Assembly: GCF_008710275.1 (NCBI RefSeq)
Contig: NZ_VYQE01000001.1
Coordinates: 372,001 to 436,000 of the forward strand
From: Histidinibacterium aquaticum
GTDB lineage: Bacteria > Pseudomonadota > Alphaproteobacteria > Rhodobacterales > Rhodobacteraceae
Length of the DNA stretch: 64,000 nt
Reading direction: 5' to 3'
The first letter of the stretch is position 1, and every line of letters begins with the position of its first letter. The translations under genes were made by a program, and so were the position numbers. Below the pieces are notes generated by a model, which was not told the origin of the DNA, ran no database searches, and was given only the letters and a program-made list of their open reading frames with translations. Of this stretch, positions 62,394 through 64,000 are shown piece by piece.

Positions 62394-64000
62394 ATGATCC
62401 ATGCACTCGACCTGATGGAGCCGGAGGAGACCGTCGGAAACCTCTGGCACGACTGGGCGAGCCGCCAGGGCGCGGCTGCCCGGCATGCGGAGGCGGCCGT
62501 CACCTTCGACGAGATGCGCCGCAGTGCCGCGACGCTCTTTCGCGCGCTCGGCGGGGCCCCGGGGACGGAGATCGTCCCGGCCCCGGCCGCGACCTCGGCC
62601 CATCGCCTTTCGCGGCTGCGCCGGATCGGGACGCCACGCGAGATGGTCCATACGGCCGATTTCACCGGCGAGCGGCTGCGTCTGCCGCCGGTGATCGACA
62701 CCTTCCCCGACCGGGCGCTGAACCGCGCCGCCTATCTCTGGCTCGCGGCTCTCGCGGCCCGGGTCGATGTGCCCCTGCCCGAGCCGGATCCCTATCTACG
62801 CGACCTGCAGGAGCTCTCCGCCCTCGTCGCCGCCTCGGACGCGGCCTATCTCGCCTGTCCGGGTCTGCGCGAGGCCCACAACGCCATGTGCACACACCTG
62901 ATCGCCGCGCGGGCCCGGACCGGCCTGCCGGCACACGAAGCGGCCGTCGAGTCGCTCATCCTCGATCAGCTCGGCGGCGGGGCGGGGATCGGGGCGCTGC
63001 TCGGCGGGCCCGCGCCGCGCGGCTACCGGACCTATGAACCGGTGCCTATCTGGCTCCGCCTGCGCCGGGAGGACAGCGGCCAGGCGCCGAAGGGCGCCGA
63101 GGAACCGACCGAGACACCGGCGCTCGCGACGACGACGCGCAAGAGCGCCAAGCGCGAGGACCGCGACCAGGCGAACCGGAGCGACAGCTTCATCGTCCAC
63201 CGCTTCGAGTCGATCATGTCCTGGGCCGAGAGCCTCAACATCAACCGCATGGTCGATGACGACGACGCGGAGAACGCCCAGAAAGCGGCCGAGGACCAGG
63301 ATCACCTGACGCTGTCCGAACACCTCAAGCGCGCGGCCTCGCGCCTCCGCGTGTCGCTCGACCTCTCGCCACAGGACGCCGAGCACGAGCGGCTCGCCGG
63401 GCGTTTCACCTACCCCGAGTGGAACCACCGCACCAATGCCCTGATGCCCGACCACGTGCGCGTTCTCGAAGCCGTGGCGACGGAGGCGACGGGCTATTCT
63501 CCCGATCCCCGGCTCGTCGCGCGGGTGCGGCGGCAATTCGCGCCGCTCCATCCGCGCCGCGTGATCCTATCCCGGCAGGTCGACGGCGACGATCTCGACC
63601 TCGACGCGGTGGTCAACGCGCGGGCCGATCTCGCCGCGGGGCACAGCGGCAGCGACCGGGTCTGGCAGGCCAGCCGCCAGACCGCCCGCGACCTCTCCGT
63701 CGCGATTCTGATGGACTGTTCCCGCTCGACCGAGGCCACGCTCGGCGACCGTCCCGTTATCGACACCGCGCGCGAGGCGCTGGCCGCTCTCGCAGCCGGT
63801 ATCGACAGTGCGGGCGACCGGCTCGCGATCTGGGGGTTCTCCTCGCTGCGCAGGGACCGGGTCTTCCTGACGCGGGCCAAGCGCTTCGACGAGCCGATGG
63901 GCACCTCGGTCACCGCGCGTCTCGGCAGCCTCAGGCCCGGCCATTACACCCGTCTCGGCGCCGCGATCCGGCACGTCTCGGCACAGCTCTCCGAAGAAGG
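62394..64000 (+). CDS. norD: NorD, VWA-domain activator (3' end beyond window)
   Basis: The first 535 residues of a protein usually about 610-640 long. The VWA domain begins near residue 430 with the MIDAS motif DCSRST (Asp441); before it lies a Lys/Asp-rich segment with DRVWQASR. It forms a complex with NorQ. Cut by the window edge, so no stop codon is seen. Start ATG 4 bases after the norQ stop. Confidence 0.95.
   Translation, partial: MIHALDLMEPEETVGNLWHDWASRQGAAARHAEAAVTFDEMRRSAATLFRALGGAPGTEIVPAPAATSAHRLSRLRRIGTPREMVHTADFTGERLRLPPVIDTFPDRALNRAAYLWLAALAARVDVPLPEPDPYLRDLQELSALVAASDAAYLACPGLREAHNAMCTHLIAARARTGLPAHEAAVESLILDQLGGGAGIGALLGGPAPRGYRTYEPVPIWLRLRREDSGQAPKGAEEPTETPALATTTRKSAKREDRDQANRSDSFIVHRFESIMSWAESLNINRMVDDDDAENAQKAAEDQDHLTLSEHLKRAASRLRVSLDLSPQDAEHERLAGRFTYPEWNHRTNALMPDHVRVLEAVATEATGYSPDPRLVARVRRQFAPLHPRRVILSRQVDGDDLDLDAVVNARADLAAGHSGSDRVWQASRQTARDLSVAILMDCSRSTEATLGDRPVIDTAREALAALAAGIDSAGDRLAIWGFSSLRRDRVFLTRAKRFDEPMGTSVTARLGSLRPGHYTRLGAAIRHVSAQLSEE

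Overview
The window is a GC-rich chromosomal segment of an alphaproteobacterium, most likely a member of the Rhodobacterales (Roseobacter/Paracoccus relatives). This rests on family content and gene order seen here: infA-maf-RNase E/G-yacG-tRNA-Phe, hisD-UPF0262-LMW phosphatase, murA-DUF2948, tandem small cold-shock genes, and a NirK/pseudoazurin/NorCBQD denitrification block. No database search was possible, so family names come from motif recognition.

Layout. (1) 1-4.9 kb: mobile-element debris. There is a tyrosine integrase, a divergent serine-recombinase-like gene, about 1 kb of gene-poor DNA with an imperfect direct repeat, and a 437-residue protein with faint Rep_trans-like features. 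(2) 4.9-15.2 kb: a catabolic locus. A seven-gene minus-strand operon encodes a ribose-type ABC importer, CoA-transferase, GMC oxidoreductase, aldehyde dehydrogenase and an AroE-like dehydrogenase. It diverges from an enoyl-CoA hydratase and a LacI-type regulator. Two near-identical LacI-type operators lie in the divergent promoter region, one directly abutting a good sigma70 promoter. (3) 15.3-20.6 kb: an accessory island, visibly more AT-rich on its right side, ending at the 3' end of tRNA-Phe. It holds an XRE regulator, a protein with 17-residue tandem repeats, a cassette of a dual-OB-like protein with two DUF488 proteins, and an XRE-ImmA/IrrE protease with an unknown partner.

(4) 20.7-40.8 kb: core genome. 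It covers translation and RNA (yacG, RNase E/G, maf, infA), hisD, murA, tRNA-Thr, Usp and SulP, an acyl-CoA synthetase, an ABC exporter, nadD, a GH43 xylosidase, an AI-2E permease and EttA. (5) 40.8-50.8 kb: REP palindromes of two families around and inside a REP-associated tyrosine transposase, two cold-shock genes, dodecin, an SRAP protein without the usual Cys2, the arylesterase/ABC/FtsX locus, and gltX. (6) 50.8-54.4 kb: an MBL hydrolase behind two palindromes, a PfkB kinase, a BON-MscS channel and tRNA-Gln.

(7) 54.5-64 kb: nitrite and nitric oxide reduction. Pseudoazurin, NirK, NirV, NnrS, an NnrR-type regulator, a DUF1858 protein and norCBQD (norD runs off the right edge) are organised around three TTG-N8-CAA boxes in divergent promoters. 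Together they would reduce nitrite to NO and NO to N2O in the periplasm and inner membrane. No nitrate or N2O reductase is in the window.
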